This document shows positions 40,700-52,051 of a stretch of 64,000 nt of DNA, piece by piece. The DNA comes from Rhynchopus sp. YZ270_cl-10 (lineage: Eukaryota > Euglenozoa > Diplonemea > Diplonemida > Diplonemidae). The stretch lies in NCBI GenBank assembly GCA_964035575.1, contig OZ037907.1, forward strand, positions 186,001 through 250,000, given 5' to 3'. Position 1 is the first letter of the stretch; each line of letters opens with the position of its first letter. The notes below the pieces were generated by a model. The model saw only the letters and a list, made by a program, of their open reading frames with translations. It searched no databases and was not told where the DNA came from. Made by a program: the position numbers and the translations under genes.

Positions 40700-43600
40700 T
40701 CATGCTACAGTCAAATTGTAAATCACCATGTTCGAATCAGCGTGTCCATCGCATACTAGGACTTCTATTGTGCGTTCACCAGGGATGGTGCCCTTGAAGG
40801 TCACGGCAGAGAGAAGGCTGGAGAGCGCCTTTGCAGTGAGCTTGGAGGCCCAGCTGTTCTCGATGCGGAGCTTGCCTGCGGAGGAGGTCATCTTGCCTAA
40901 GAAGTCCATGCCGAGACTGATATTGCCGTCCTTGCTTGTAATACCCCCTGCAGGCGTGATGGTCATGCTATCGTTATCCTGCCACCCCTGGGTGCACGTA
41001 AAGCTTGTGTACCCATGCTGCAGCATCGCAGACGCCTTGTCTCCAACAGACGCCGACACCTTATCCATAAACTGGCAGGCCTCTCCAGCCTTCGCAGTAG
41101 CCGTCTTTGTGCCTTGAACAGAAATAAGCGGTTTGGAAACATCGATGAAACACTTCTGTTTGCCTTCCATCTGAAGATAAAAAATGGATGGGGAAAAGGG
41201 TGGGGAAATCTAAGATAATAATGCACATACCGGGTTCTCGCAGTCCTTCACCTTGATGAGGTAGATTCGTTGTCCAGGCATGACCTTCTCCGATGCTGTT
41301 GCGAAGGTCACGCAGTTTAGGATGTACGTCAGAATTTGGATTGAAACAATCTGCGGGGAGTTTGTTGTCAGCACAATCTTAATGTTTGAACACCCTGCTG
41401 TCGGTGCGCGTGGGTAGTCCACAGTTCCTATGAGAGTGTCGGACTTATCGAAGAGCTGTTTTCCCCTCAGCGCGAGCGTGCCTTCGTAGAGGTCGTGGTC
41501 CCACACATCTTTGTCTTCGTCCGTTGCGCCGGTGGCTGGCTTGCGTTTAACTGAAGCACGTTGCTCCTTGGCGTACTGTTCTGCCTCAGCCTTCGCAAGA
41601 ATCTGCTGTTCTTCACTCAAAAACCCGAGAACATCGCCTTTCACACCACCACCTATCAGTTCCACCGCAAGACTGCCTCCGTCGAAGAACTCTGTGTCAG
41701 GATCGGTGAGGATCGCACGCCGCATGCCCGCAATAGGGAAACACCCGAGCAGTGCTGATTTGCGCATTCCAGGGCGGTAGCGAAGACGTGAGTTTTCGAG
41801 AACAATGTCGGTGACATCGTCAACGTTTTGAATGTCAATCTGGACAATAACCTGGGTAGCAGCAAGCCCACTGTCGCGAAGCGCAATTCGAACAATTTTC
41901 TTAAGAACGTCAGGATCGTTGCTCTTATTAGTGTATGTGAGAAGCCGGAGAATGCCTAGAACCTCCTTCCGATTGACCTTCGCAGTGAAACGAACAAGGA
42001 GTTTTGACTGCATGATGATGAGAACGCCGATCTTCTTGGTGCTGTGGTAGATGTCGCTGACGGACACGTCTTTGCCAAGCTTTTCGTCGAAGTACTTCAT
42101 GTTCTGCATGCCGCCTCGCATCTTCTCTACAAAGGACTCCCTCTTTTCACGCTTTTCTGTTATCGCCTGCTGGATCTTCAGCCGCATTCTGTCCTTCACC
42201 CCACCAAACCCTCCAAACCCTTTTGCAGGTTTCTCCGCCTTTTCAGGTGTACCCGGCTCTGCCGCATCATTTAGACCTTCATCTAGCGTTTCCGTTTTTT
42301 CTACAAAGGCAGGATCCGGTCCGGTAGTTGGCCGCGATTCATCCGTGACATTCGTCTCACTCTCCGTTGGCTGCTCATCAACAATCCCAAGCATCGCTTT
42401 CTCCTCCGGTTCTAAATCCGATGTAGCGCGCACCTTAAACACCACGTCGCCTTCTTTACTGTTACTTGGTTGACGCAGATTGAGGATGTCATCTGGAGTA
42501 TGCCCCTCCACGATTTCAACAAGCAAGCTGCCGTCCATATATGACTCCACAAAAGACCCCTGCTCGGAACAGACCTCAAAGGGAGCAAGACGGACCGCCC
42601 CGCTTCCTTCTTTGTATTCTAAAGCCCAGTGGGAGCCTATATCGAAGAGGTCGTTAGATGCACGCACCTCCACTTTGTCTTGGAGAGTGTCATATGGGGT
42701 TTGATCGGTGGCAGGAATGAGAGGTTCGGGTCTTTCGGAGGGGAGGTCCACAGAGGGGCCCAGCTTGACTGTCAGCTCGTAGCCCCGCCAGCCCTCTGCC
42801 GGAGAGTAGTTTGTGTTTCGGTAGTGGATGTTCCTGAGGATTTGCTGTACGCACTCCAAACTGGTTGCTCCCGTTTTTGAAAAATCGACCTTCAACGCAT
42901 TGAGGTTCTCCCCGCAGGGGGTGGTTAAGTGAGCCATCTCCACACCATTATAGTGTACCATCTGAGTGTCAAATCGCATCGAAACACCTCCCCCTTCCTT
43001 TAGAGTGAGGTAATCCCCTTTGCCAGCTCCGGAGGTGCAGGCTACTTCAAGAGAACCGCAGTGGACGTAGAAGGTGTCAGGGTCGATGAGTTGGGCGTTG
43101 TGGAAGAGGGGGATTTCTGCTTGGCGCATGTATTGGCGGAGGACTTCGGGGACGGAGGTAGGGCCGGCGGGACGGAAGAAGCAGCGCGGGTAAGCAAGCT
43201 CGAGTTGCGTAGGATCGTCTTCGGAGAGAACGTCAATGTGAATGGTAAGGGAGGAGGGGAGAAGCGATTTGGTTCCAATCGTGACCTCGATTTCACGCCG
43301 CAGCGTCGAAGGGTTTGAAGAGCTGTTAATATAACGCAACCGTTTAATAAGCTTCGTCACAAACGCAGGTGTACAAAGATCCGACGTAAACCGCAGCACA
43401 ACATGCGGGCACGATACAATCTCCCCCTTCTCATCTCGGTCCTTATGAGTCACCATCGCCCCTGTCTCAATATCGCCAACTAAAATCCCTTTATCCCCAA
43501 GGCAGATCTTTCCGTCAACTAGATTGATGTCATCTTCAAAATATTTCCTCAAACAGAGCTCGTCGTCGGTGGTATAATTATTCAAAAATTTGAGCGAGAG

Positions 43601-46600
43601 GAAGCCGTCTTTGTAGGTTTCCTCTGGGCAGGACATGATGTGAGGGGGGATGATTTTGGGGAGTTTCGCGACCTGAACCTCGCTGAGCAAGGCGCATTTG
43701 TCAAACGCAGTGCCCTCAGTATACGTAATGAGCAACGAATCCTGCGGGGCGCTCAGAAGCATCGGGCTGAGCAGATACACCACCTCCGCCTCAACCGATA
43801 CTGTAGTCACTGCAGAGAAGGGGTCGTCATTGGAGATATAGGACGCAGGACCACATGCCGTTTCGCTTAAGGTGCGTACATCAAAGGAAAGCGAAAATTT
43901 CGCCTTCCGTGAGCTGTACTTCTCCTCTGTGTAGGTGCAGCGGTACAAAATGTCGCGTAGCAAAGACAGAACGGCGGCAACGCTGGTTCCTTTTGGTATG
44001 GACCGTTCGAACCCATCGGCGTAGCATTCTCCTTGGACAAAGAATTTGTCGTGTCCAGCAAAGGTCGCGTCTGAGTTGACAGAGACACCGTAAGTGCCGC
44101 CCAAGATCTCGGTTTTGAGCTTGCGTACGTCATCAAAGCTGGGCAGTTTGTTGTCGCTTTGCATCTGCCCCTGGTCGTAGTGCAAAATGCCTTCCTTATT
44201 TGCATACGCAGTTTCGACAGATTTGAGGTATTCCGCAGTGTGCTCCTCATTCTTCCCCTTTGTATGAGTATGTGGTGGTAGAGGGTGTACAATATGCGGC
44301 AATAAAACCGGGGCAAACTCTAGAGCTTTTACCTTGAGCACCCTTTTTGCTTCAGACAAAGCACCGCTGTACTGTCTGCGGCCGTCTGTGACGAGGCGTT
44401 CCACCTCTTTCCATGCTTTTTCGTCGGCGATGTCGAAGTTGAGGTTTACTTCTTTAAAGAGATTGCGTGATGCGACGGCGCCAAAGTAGTGTACTCGTTG
44501 GAACTCTGGGACCAGAACTAACGAGGCGACGGGGGTGGTTGCGTACAGCTTGGCACGTTCACGTTCCGATTGGAGCCATGTTTCGCGGCCTTTGGCGACA
44601 GCTGCGTTTGTGTGCTTCAGGTCAAGGATGATGTTGCGGTCGCGATCCTCCTCTCGCTCGAGGCGGACCCTTTTAAGGTGCTCCGAGCGCGTCTCCTTCT
44701 CCCGTTCTCTCTGTCGATCCGCTTCGCGTCTCTGAGCCTCGCGGCACTCCCGGTCTGCTTTCCACTGCTTTTCTGCTTCGATGCGGAGTTCTTCTTGCTT
44801 GCGTTTCCATTCTGCTGCAGCTTCGTTGTCGAGGCGGGTCTGCAGCAAGGACAGATAGTGCTCTTCAGACGCAGCACCGTCTGATAGAACAGAATGCCGG
44901 CAGGCAAGCTCCTGTTCGAGCAACGTCGCGCGTTGGTGGTCCTCATGCGTGCAGAAGTCTTCTCTCTGCGCTGCCTCTCGTTTCAGCCGCGCCTTTTCGG
45001 ACCGTTTTTGCAAAATCCAATTCCCATTTTCGGCTTTCTTGAGAACAACCCTTTCTTCCCCTTGGTCGTTCGCAACCAGAGTGCGTGCAGACCCTTCATA
45101 AGGGCTGAGGAGCAGTACGCGGGCGGCCTGCTCTTCAAGGATGCGGAGCGTGCGTGCGTCGGTTTCGTTTGCTTCCATCTCCCAGCGTTCTTCTTGGCGG
45201 TGTTTGCGGAGGCGGTTGCGGGCTTCTTTCTTCTGGAGGACGAGGAGGAGACGTTCGTACTCAAGGCGAGTGGTCGAGAAGGTGTCGATCCAGTCGTCAC
45301 GGAGAGTCTGCCGCGCAGTGCGTTCATCGTCATGCACCCGAGCCACACTGCGTTCACGGCGTTCTTTCCAACGGCTTAATTCGCGTCGCTGCCGTCTTCT
45401 TTGGCGCTTTGTGTCGACATCAACCTTGCGCCGTTCGTGGAGACCACAAAGCTCGTGTACCAAACGTTCTGCAGTCTCTGACAAGGAAGTGTTCTCGACG
45501 TTAACAAAGGTGATGTTGCGGTTCACAGAGATCATCTCAATCAGAAGGCGTGAGGAGGTTTCGCTGATGGTGTTTCCTGAGAGAAAAAAAAATGTGATAT
45601 GAACACCATGGACTCGTAATGACATTACGCGCGTCATGACGAGGTAATTACGAGTGCCTTGACGAGGGCACCCCCTCGTAATTACGAGGGGGTGCCCTCG
45701 TCATGACGAGGTAATTACGAGGGCACCCCCTCGTAATTACCACGTCACGACGTCGTCATGACGTGGGCACCCACGACAAGGCGATTTTTGACCAATACAA
45801 AAAAAAATTTTTTTTTCAAAAATCGGGCGTGGTAGGTCATAAAGTGGCCCAAAAAATCCAAAGAAAACCTCAGATTGACCAAATGGTGAAAAAAATTGTC
45901 AAGTCAAATTTCAGCCAAAATACGGCCATTAGACCCCCACAGATGCTTAAAAGTGCCAAATTTTGCTTTTAATGGCCTCAAATCGTCGAAATTAGCCCTA
46001 GATAGGGGCCAAAAAAAAAAAATTCGAGAGTCCCTTTCCCTGGGAGGCAATAGCCAGACAATGACCACGGGAGCACCCCTCGTAATTACGAGGGGTGCCC
46101 TCGTAATTACGAGGGCACCCCCTCGTCATGACGTCGTAATGCCGTCGTCGTGACGAGGGAAACCCCACGTCATGACGTCGTCATTACGAGGGGGTGCCCG
46201 CGTCGTGACGACGTCATTGCGCGCGTAATTTCCCACGTAATTTCCCTCGTCCCTCGTCACGTAATGTCATTACGAGTCCATGGTGAACCTCAAAAAAAAA
46301 GATCGGGTCTTTTGTTTGTGCGCTCAAAGCCGGGAAAACAAAAAGGTGGAAAAATGTGTTAAACTGAAGTACGGTTGTTGTGGTTAATTGAGTACTCAAA
46401 GAAAACAAGCAAGCTTCTGTTTTTTTTCAATCCGTTTTGTTTGCCCTCCAATATTTTTAGAATTGACAACAAGTTGTTTTATCAAAAAAAGCCTCAACAA
46501 TATACCTGAAAGGTCCAGCGCCGTCAACGTTGGGTGCGTCCTCGCAACGTTTGAGAGTACAATCATCCCTGCATCGGTGAGCCCGCTGTCTGCCAGATTG

Positions 46601-47124
46601 ATCCGACTGCACCCTGAGGCCGTACAGCGCTTTATCTCTGCGAGGATCCCACCTTGGTCATCCCTGGGCGACGTTAACTGCGCAAAGGCCTCCTCCTCCT
46701 CCCCTCCTCCACCACCTCCTTCATGCGGGGAAACGTACCCCCCCGCGCCACCCACCAACCCCTTCGCGCTAAGCAACGTATTCAACGCGCATTGATTGAT
46801 CAGATTGCGCACTCTCTTCGCAGAGGAAGACGGCTGTATCAGACGTCGCCCTACCGCATCCTTTTTTTCCTTCTCTTTCCTTGCCCGCCGTATCGGCGGA
46901 AACTGCACCGAAGCTGACGGAGGAAGCGGGGCCGTCGCTGCATGCTTCTGACTATGCCCATCGTGGTGTCGCTTTGGCCGTCTCCTCCCAGGGGAAGGCG
47001 ACCGATCTGCCTTGTGAATAGGAGGAGACGACGTCACTGCCGCCCCCGGTATAGTTGTGGTATGTGCGAACACTCCGTTTAAGGGGCCTTTATATTCTCG
47101 CATAGGTTTTGCATCGACTTTCAT
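40700..47124 (-). CDS. Giant LRR / coiled-coil / beta-repeat protein, three exons
   Basis: Exons 47124-46506, 45576-41231 and 41170-40700 join in phase to about 1811 residues; an ATG at 47271 would add 49 Pro-rich residues. The first intron (929 bp, GTATAT...TCTCAG) is packed with repeats; the second is 60 nt (GTATGT...CTTCAG). The first junction completes a leucine-rich repeat (LTALDLSG joined to NTISETSSRLLIEMI). A long Arg/Glu coiled coil follows (RKQEELRIEAEKQWKADREC). Then come about six beta-sandwich-like repeats with DPDT, GGSLxVEL, GD and R-x-LTYTN motifs (LTDPDTEFFDGGSLAVELIG), like repeats of large bacterial adhesins. No signal peptide or membrane segment is seen, so it is likely intracellular and structural; function unknown. 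Confidence 0.8.
45630..46270. repeat. Intronic array of perfect short palindromes
   Basis: Two blocks (45640-45770 and 46070-46270) of palindromes such as CTCGTAATTACGAG, CCTCGTCATGACGAGG and ACGTCATGACGT, linked by GGGGTGCCC or GGGCACCCC. The blocks flank a dispersed repeat at 45930-46060. Everything lies in the first intron of the giant gene, and CATTACGAGTCCATGG at its far edge mirrors CCATGGACTCGTAATG near 45607. Confidence 0.85.
45930..46060 (-). repeat. Dispersed repeat, copy 2
   Basis: Complement of 21600-21740: TGCTTAAAAGTGCCAAATTT, GGCCTCAAATCGTCGAAAT, GAGAGTCCCTTTCCCTGG. Confidence 0.8.
46300..46490 (-). repeat. 200-bp dispersed repeat, copy 2
   Basis: Complement of 22975-23180, nearly base for base with small indels. 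It starts 15 bp inside the donor end of the giant gene's first intron. Confidence 0.9.
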
Positions 47125-47229
47125 GGGGGGAGAGGAAGGGGGGAAGGGGGAAGGGGGGAGGGGAGGGCTTCCCCTAGAGAGTGGGATTAATATTGTGGAA
47201 AGGTGGGGTGGGGGTCGTAGATCCCTCGA

Positions 47230-47520
47230 GAAATGAACAGGAAATGGCAAAGCTTCGTGGTTAAAGTACAAAGAACAGTACGGAAAAACAAAACCTACAA
47301 TTCCAGCGGGTATTCAGCGGGAAAGAAATGAACAGTTAGGAAATGAGAAAGCTGTGTGGTTAAGGCACAACAAAGAACAGTACGGGAAAACAAAACAATT
47401 CCAGCAGGTGTACAAGGAAGTACTGCAACACACGGAGCTAAGCAGATTGGTTGTAGCAGATTGGTGGAAGAGATGAACGGTACGGAAAAACAAAACCTAC
47501 AATTCCAGCAGGAATTCAGC
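47230..47520 (+). repeat. ~97-bp tandem repeat, about three units
   Basis: Recurring GTACGGAAAAACAAAACCTA, CAATTCCAGC and GGAAATG-AAGCT-GTGGTTAA at about 97-bp spacing (47230, 47325, near 47440). No protein-like reading. Confidence 0.65.
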
Positions 47521-48371
47521 CAGAATGTCCTCGAGGCAAATGCACGAAGGGAAGACAGAAAGGAATTCTGTGGCGAAGCTACAACCTCGTGGATAGAAAA
47601 CCAGAACACTGCTGGGAGTTGAAGCGGGCCAGCCTCTGTATCTGCAGCCATCCTGGAAGAGAAACAAAGGGGCATGGGTGCGAAAGCTGCGACACTCCCC
47701 TCTCAGCAGTCGGTCCGGAGACTGACACCACTACACAAGGTTATCGAAACCGTGCTAAAACGTATCTCAAAAAAAAGAAGAAAAAATGGGAGGAAAATGT
47801 GATGTTTTTTTTTGGAGAGGGGATGGCTTTTTTCTTGTTATTTCTATGTAGTGATAAGGGGTTCTTGACTGATTATTTTTGTTTTTTGTTTTTTTTTTTT
47901 GAAAAATTTTCGGTACTTTTATTCTTCTTTTTTTTCTCTTTGCAGTTCCACTTGGTAGGTACATTACAACGGATTCGACAAAAAAAAGAAAAAGAAATTT
48001 TGAGATATATGGTGCTCTCATTACTTCATAAGAGGGGAGAGGGTTTGAAAGTTCAATGCTCAAGTGGCAGGGGAGGACAAAAAAAAAAGACAAACCTACG
48101 TAAAAAAAACCCCCCAAAAAAAATTGTTGGATCTCGCATCCTGACATATCTTTTTAGCCGAAATAATCACCGGAATTTTGCTCAATTCTCACTCCGCCCA
48201 CATCAAAACATAAATACACTACGTGGGTACATGGGTACCTGGTAGAAACCCACAAGATACATACGGGAGAACCACGGGGGGTCTGGAGGGGGGTAACACC
48301 CACTACGTTTTTCGTACAAAAAAAATACACAGAAACATTTAATTGGATGCTTCAACGGAGAAGAAAAATAA

Positions 48372-48410
<39 letters not shown>

Positions 48411-48462
48411 CCCTGAAAGATGACCCACATCTTAATTTCCACGCCAATGAAAAAAGACTATT

Positions 48463-48520
48463 GATGCAGGCATCTCCGACTGACCAACGTACGATGTCCA
48501 GGCATCCGGATAAAAGCGAA
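48463..48520 (+). repeat. Module B copy
   Basis: GATGCAGGCATCTCCGACTG, ACGATGTCCAGGCATCCGGA. Mini-hairpin A17 follows 130 bp on. Confidence 0.6.
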
Positions 48521-48647
48521 CCAGACAAGCAAGCAACAAAAAGGCATATTTATGCACAAACAACCCTAACGCACAACGTAGGTACACCGTGTAGGACACT
48601 TGAACTCTCATTTGGTCTGAAAAAGCAGAAACCTTGAGAAGATAAAA

Positions 48648-48662
48648 GTGTCTCTCGTACAC
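48648..48662 (+). repeat. Mini-hairpin A17
   Basis: Stem GTGT/ACAC, loop CTCTCGT, leader GAAGATAAAA, trailer ACACATCTTGAC. Confidence 0.6.
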
Positions 48663-48907
48663 ACACATCTTGACATCCCCTTTTTTTGTTGGGATTTTCA
48701 AAATAAAGAGTGGCTCAAACCTATCTCGGCCTAATTACCCTAGGTTACGGTTAGTAGGTACCCAATGACCTCCCGTTCGTTACGTGACGGTGGAGGCGGG
48801 AGTAGGACGTAGTAGCGGTATCCACGAAACGAGAGAGAGGTGAGGAACGGCTGCTGTGGAGCTCACACGAGAGAATGGCCTCGACACGTTATCAATTCCT
48901 CAAAAAA

Positions 48908-48960
48908 GTGTCACTTGTCGCTTCCTCACCCCCCTTCTTGTAGTTGTTTGATGCGTTGAC
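48908..48960 (+). repeat. 50-bp dispersed repeat, copy 2
   Basis: CTCACCCCCCTTCTTGTAGT, TGTTTGATGCGTTGA; see 18480-18532. Confidence 0.75.
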
Positions 48961-49072
48961 GCTTCCACACACACTAAAAATCACCTGTTGGGTGGTGGTG
49001 TTGCGGAGCACGCTTGGGTGAGTGAACGACGTGACACTTTCCGCTCACAAAGTAGTGTCCACCTGATTTTTA

Positions 49073-49170
49073 CCCCGCGTATAGGCGCGTATAGGCGCGT
49101 AAAGGCGCGTATAGGCTCGTATAGGCGCGTATAAGCCCGTATAGGCCCGTATAGGTCCGTAAAGGCACAT
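49073..49170. repeat. 10-bp minisatellite, left copy
   Basis: About nine units of GTATAGGCGC with variants (GTAAAGGCGC, GTATAGGCCC), beginning CCCCGCGTATAGGCGCG. A second array lies at 51036-51112, beyond the LINE fragment. Confidence 0.85.
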
Positions 49171-49262
49171 CCCCACCCATTTTTCCCTCGATACGTGTAT
49201 ATATCCCCCACAACCCGCCAAAGCCACTCTTTTCCCTCTCCCTGGGACACCTTCGGCACCGC

Positions 49263-49421
49263 TTTGTTCGGGCATCACCACTGCGCCAAGCGGAGGATGA
49301 GGAGGTCGCTTTCTGGGATGACGAGATCGTAGGAGACGACGACTGGGCATGGGGGCTGTGTGACGACTGGGATTTCTTTGAGGAATACTTCCCTCACAAC
49401 CAGTTGTGGTGGATGCGTTGA
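49263..49421 (+). other. Acidic, Trp-rich coding-like tail
   Basis: An open frame ending in TGA reads EDEEVAFWDDEIVGDDDWAW, then FFEEYFPHNQLWWMR. The composition is too skewed for chance AT-rich DNA. No ATG is evident; the frame stays open back toward the minisatellite. It may be the end of a lost gene or an element protein. Unrecognised. Confidence 0.35.
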
Positions 49422-49499
49422 TGCCACTTCGTCCGCAGAGTACGGGGATCAGGCACATGAGGTCGACAAAGTTCTGGCGGAAGTCCGAGCCCACCGTGG

Positions 49500-49577
49500 C
49501 ACACCCTCACACATGACTGCAGCCTAGCGGCCATCCACCCCTCGGGGTGAAGGACCGTTTGGCTGCAGTCATGTGCT
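49500..49577. repeat. Inverted repeat
   Basis: CACATGACTGCAGCC (about 49510) mirrors GGCTGCAGTCATGTG (about 49562), a 15-bp perfect stem, beside the LINE fragment. Confidence 0.7.
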
Positions 49578-49639
49578 AGGCGCTCCTCTCCACCGTCCTA
49601 CCCACCGACTGGACGATGACGAAGAGACGTAATGCAAGG

Positions 49640-50440
49640 TGGTCTTACTTTGCAGTGCCTTTGATGCCAATCAATCCACCGAGAGAGCGCATCGCCAGGC
49701 TGGCCCTCATGACACCTTCATGAGGGCTACCTTGGCACAGCGAAGAAAGTTGCGATCGATCGATGAGCCTCGCCTTTTGCCAGTGATGACAGCACCTTCG
49801 CCAGGGCAGCAAGCGTGCCAGGGGTGTGCTTTTGGTTGCACAACACACAAGGTGCGGAGGAGTGAATCTGTCAGGTTTGACGGGCCACCAGTAGTGGCTC
49901 GCGGCATGCTGGTGATTGCTGCCATGACCTCTTTGGTGGTGAAGTCGGCGGGGCCAGAGGGGTTCTTCATGTCCCCATGCACAGAAGGTAGGGGCGCCGT
50001 AGGGTGCTTGCCCTTAAGCTTGGCAAACGTTGCAGGTCTATACGGGGCGAGACCATCGCTGGTGAGGGAAGTCAAGGCCTGGCGTGGGAGTCCCGCTGCC
50101 ACCTTCACTCGAGAGCGCTTCTGGCGCGCATCCAAAGTATCCCCGGTGTCCACTTCGGCTGGTCCTGTATCCCATCCAGAGCGTTGGATTCTTAAATCCG
50201 AAGGAGAAGATGTGGTCCAGGACATACTCATTTTCCGCGCGTGGATCCTCAGGTGGCCAAGGAGGCCCCGGGTTCAGCGTCGCTTTATCAAGTCCGACGA
50301 CACATCATTTGTTCCTCTGGTAAGTCCACCTTCCCCACCGGCCGAATCGCCTCGTAGTGGTGGCCGCATAACGCCATTGCCACCGTCGTACGACGAAGCA
50401 GCTCTTTCGCCCGAAGATCAGCGTTGCTGATGTTCGCACC
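49640..50440 (-). mobile_element. Decayed LINE (non-LTR retrotransposon) fragment
   Basis: A 174-residue minus-strand frame (50231-49707) contains GLAPYRPATFAKLKGKHPTA, then FTTKEVMAAITSMPRATTGG and PSNLTDSLLRTL. This is the segment just before and at the start of the reverse transcriptase domain in many LINEs (KHP motif, then helix and G-P-S). The downstream polymerase core, including the YxDD motif, is not readable and the frame degrades. No endonuclease domain or poly-A tail was found. DNA from 50440 to about 50790 may also belong to it. Certainly inactive. Confidence 0.6.
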
Positions 50441-51035
50441 TGGCAATCAGGATGACCGACGACATGACGTGCGCCGATTGCAGTAGAGGACGCGACACGC
50501 CGTCTGATTGGCAATATCTTGGCGAACAAGTTATGGAAGCGAGCTGCCGAAATTTTCCGCAAAGGGAACCACGTTGGGGTGTCGATGACAAGGGTCTCTG
50601 AGGCGGCCACTGCACCCGGCCCAGTGTTTAGCAGTCCATTCAATGATTTTGTTAAATCGTTGAATGGTAGTGTTGTACTCCTTCCTTCGCGAAGCGTCGG
50701 ACTTATCCACACACTTCGTTGGTGAAGGAGTACTTGCAGCAGAATCCCCATACGTGCTACTCTGACTTGTATAAGAAGCAACCAAACGGGTGCCTTCCTC
50801 TATGCAACGGTTGCAACAACCCCGGTGTGAGAAAGAGGGATATCCATTTTGTCGATTTTAGGGGTGTTGCGAGCGTGTGACATTCTGTCCCTCCGGAAGG
50901 GGATTCTGAAGATGTGCGTGAAGTTTCAGGGTTTGGGCACCCACTCCCAACATTTTTACGTTACCCCAACCCTCACCCACAAAATTTCCCCCACTAGAAC
51001 CCACCCAAAAAAATTTTTTTTCTGGATTTTCGGCC

Positions 51036-51112
51036 CCGCGTATAGGCGCGTAAAGGCGCGTAAAGGGCCGTATAGGCCCGTACAGGCTGCGTAGAGGCCG
51101 TATAGGCCCGAA
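51036..51112. repeat. 10-bp minisatellite, right copy
   Basis: CCCCGCGTATAGGCGCGTAA, then GTATAGGCCC-type units, preceded by GGATTTTCGG where the left copy has TGATTTTTAC. Confidence 0.8.
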
Positions 51113-51206
51113 TCCCGTTTTTTTTTTTGGGGCAAAATCAGGTGGAGTGTGCGTAAAAAAAAAAAAAAAAAAAATGCAGGATTTCGTTCGAGCTCCAAAG
51201 AGAAGA

Positions 51207-51254
51207 TGAAAGTGCAAGCACATCACGGAAACCAGTGGCTGCAGGTGCAGGCAC
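51207..51254 (+). repeat. Module E copy
   Basis: GATGAAAGTGCAAGCACATC, GGCTGCAGGTGCAGGCAC. Confidence 0.45.
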
Positions 51255-51504
51255 ATTCTCAGCTTGGTTATCGAATCCCCCCCCCCCAGAGAGCAAAATA
51301 ACAAAAAAATTGAAAACTGATGTACCCACCGCTCCTTTTCCGTCAACCATTGAGAGGGCGAAACGCTCAGGGTGTAGCCTGGCAGTTTGTCCGTTCGCGG
51401 TTAACGCAATTATGCGGGAGGTTTGAGCCAGCCCCCGTTGTTGCTGCAAAATTCAAAAAAAAAAGAAAATACCCCCAAAAAAAAGAAAGGTTTATAAGAT
51501 GAAC

Positions 51505-51523
51505 CTAAGCCTCTCGTGCCTAG
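51505..51523 (+). repeat. Mini-hairpin A18
   Basis: CTAAGC, CTCTCGT, GCCTAG (one mismatch), leader TTTATAAGATGAAC. Confidence 0.6.
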
Positions 51524-51779
51524 TTGCCCGGAAAAAAAAAATAGAAGCCGTTTTTTGTTTCGTTTTCTTGCCATTACGATTGACCAACTAACACACCACC
51601 GTTCCGCAGTTCGTATTATTTTGCTTATTTTTTTCGTCGGAAAAATGATTTTACAAAAAAAGATTAAAAAGGTGACCTTCTGACTTGAAGACTAAGCCTT
51701 GGGTCCACCCTATACAAAAAGGAATTGTTTTTGGGAGGGAATTGACAAAAAATTAAAAAGAGAGAACTTGACAGATGAA

Positions 51780-51796
51780 TGTGCTTCTCGTGCACA
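51780..51796 (+). repeat. Mini-hairpin A19
   Basis: Perfect stem TGTGC/GCACA, loop TTCTCGT, leader ACAGATGAA. Confidence 0.6.
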
Positions 51797-52051
51797 CCAT
51801 AATAAAAAAAAAACCACACCGCTAGGTGGACTGAGATACCATTTTGCCTTCCTTTACACTTACACAAATGACGAAAAAAGCAAAAAAAAAATGTGCTGAC
51901 ACACATACACACCCCAAAACAATGACAAAACACTGACGAAATCCATAATAAATGAACGGAACGTAAAATTTTTGTAAGGGCGAGAGAGGAAGGGGAGGGA
52001 GAGAAAAAAAAGGGGGGTATGTGTGCGGTGTGTGCCTCCACCAAAACACTA

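Larger units (their letters stand above)
47521..49070. other. Gene-free stretch
   Basis: Contains an A run of nearly 40 bases (48370-48408), one module-B copy, one mini-hairpin and the second 50-bp repeat. No supported gene. Confidence 0.5.
51113..52051. other. Gene-free stretch, 3' flank of the deubiquitinase gene
   Basis: A module-E copy, two mini-hairpins and homopolymers; no supported gene. Confidence 0.5.

Noticed and set aside
49639-50430. A 263-codon plus-strand open frame
   Set aside because: It is antisense to the LINE fragment; only the minus strand shows family motifs (KHP, PSNLTDSLL).
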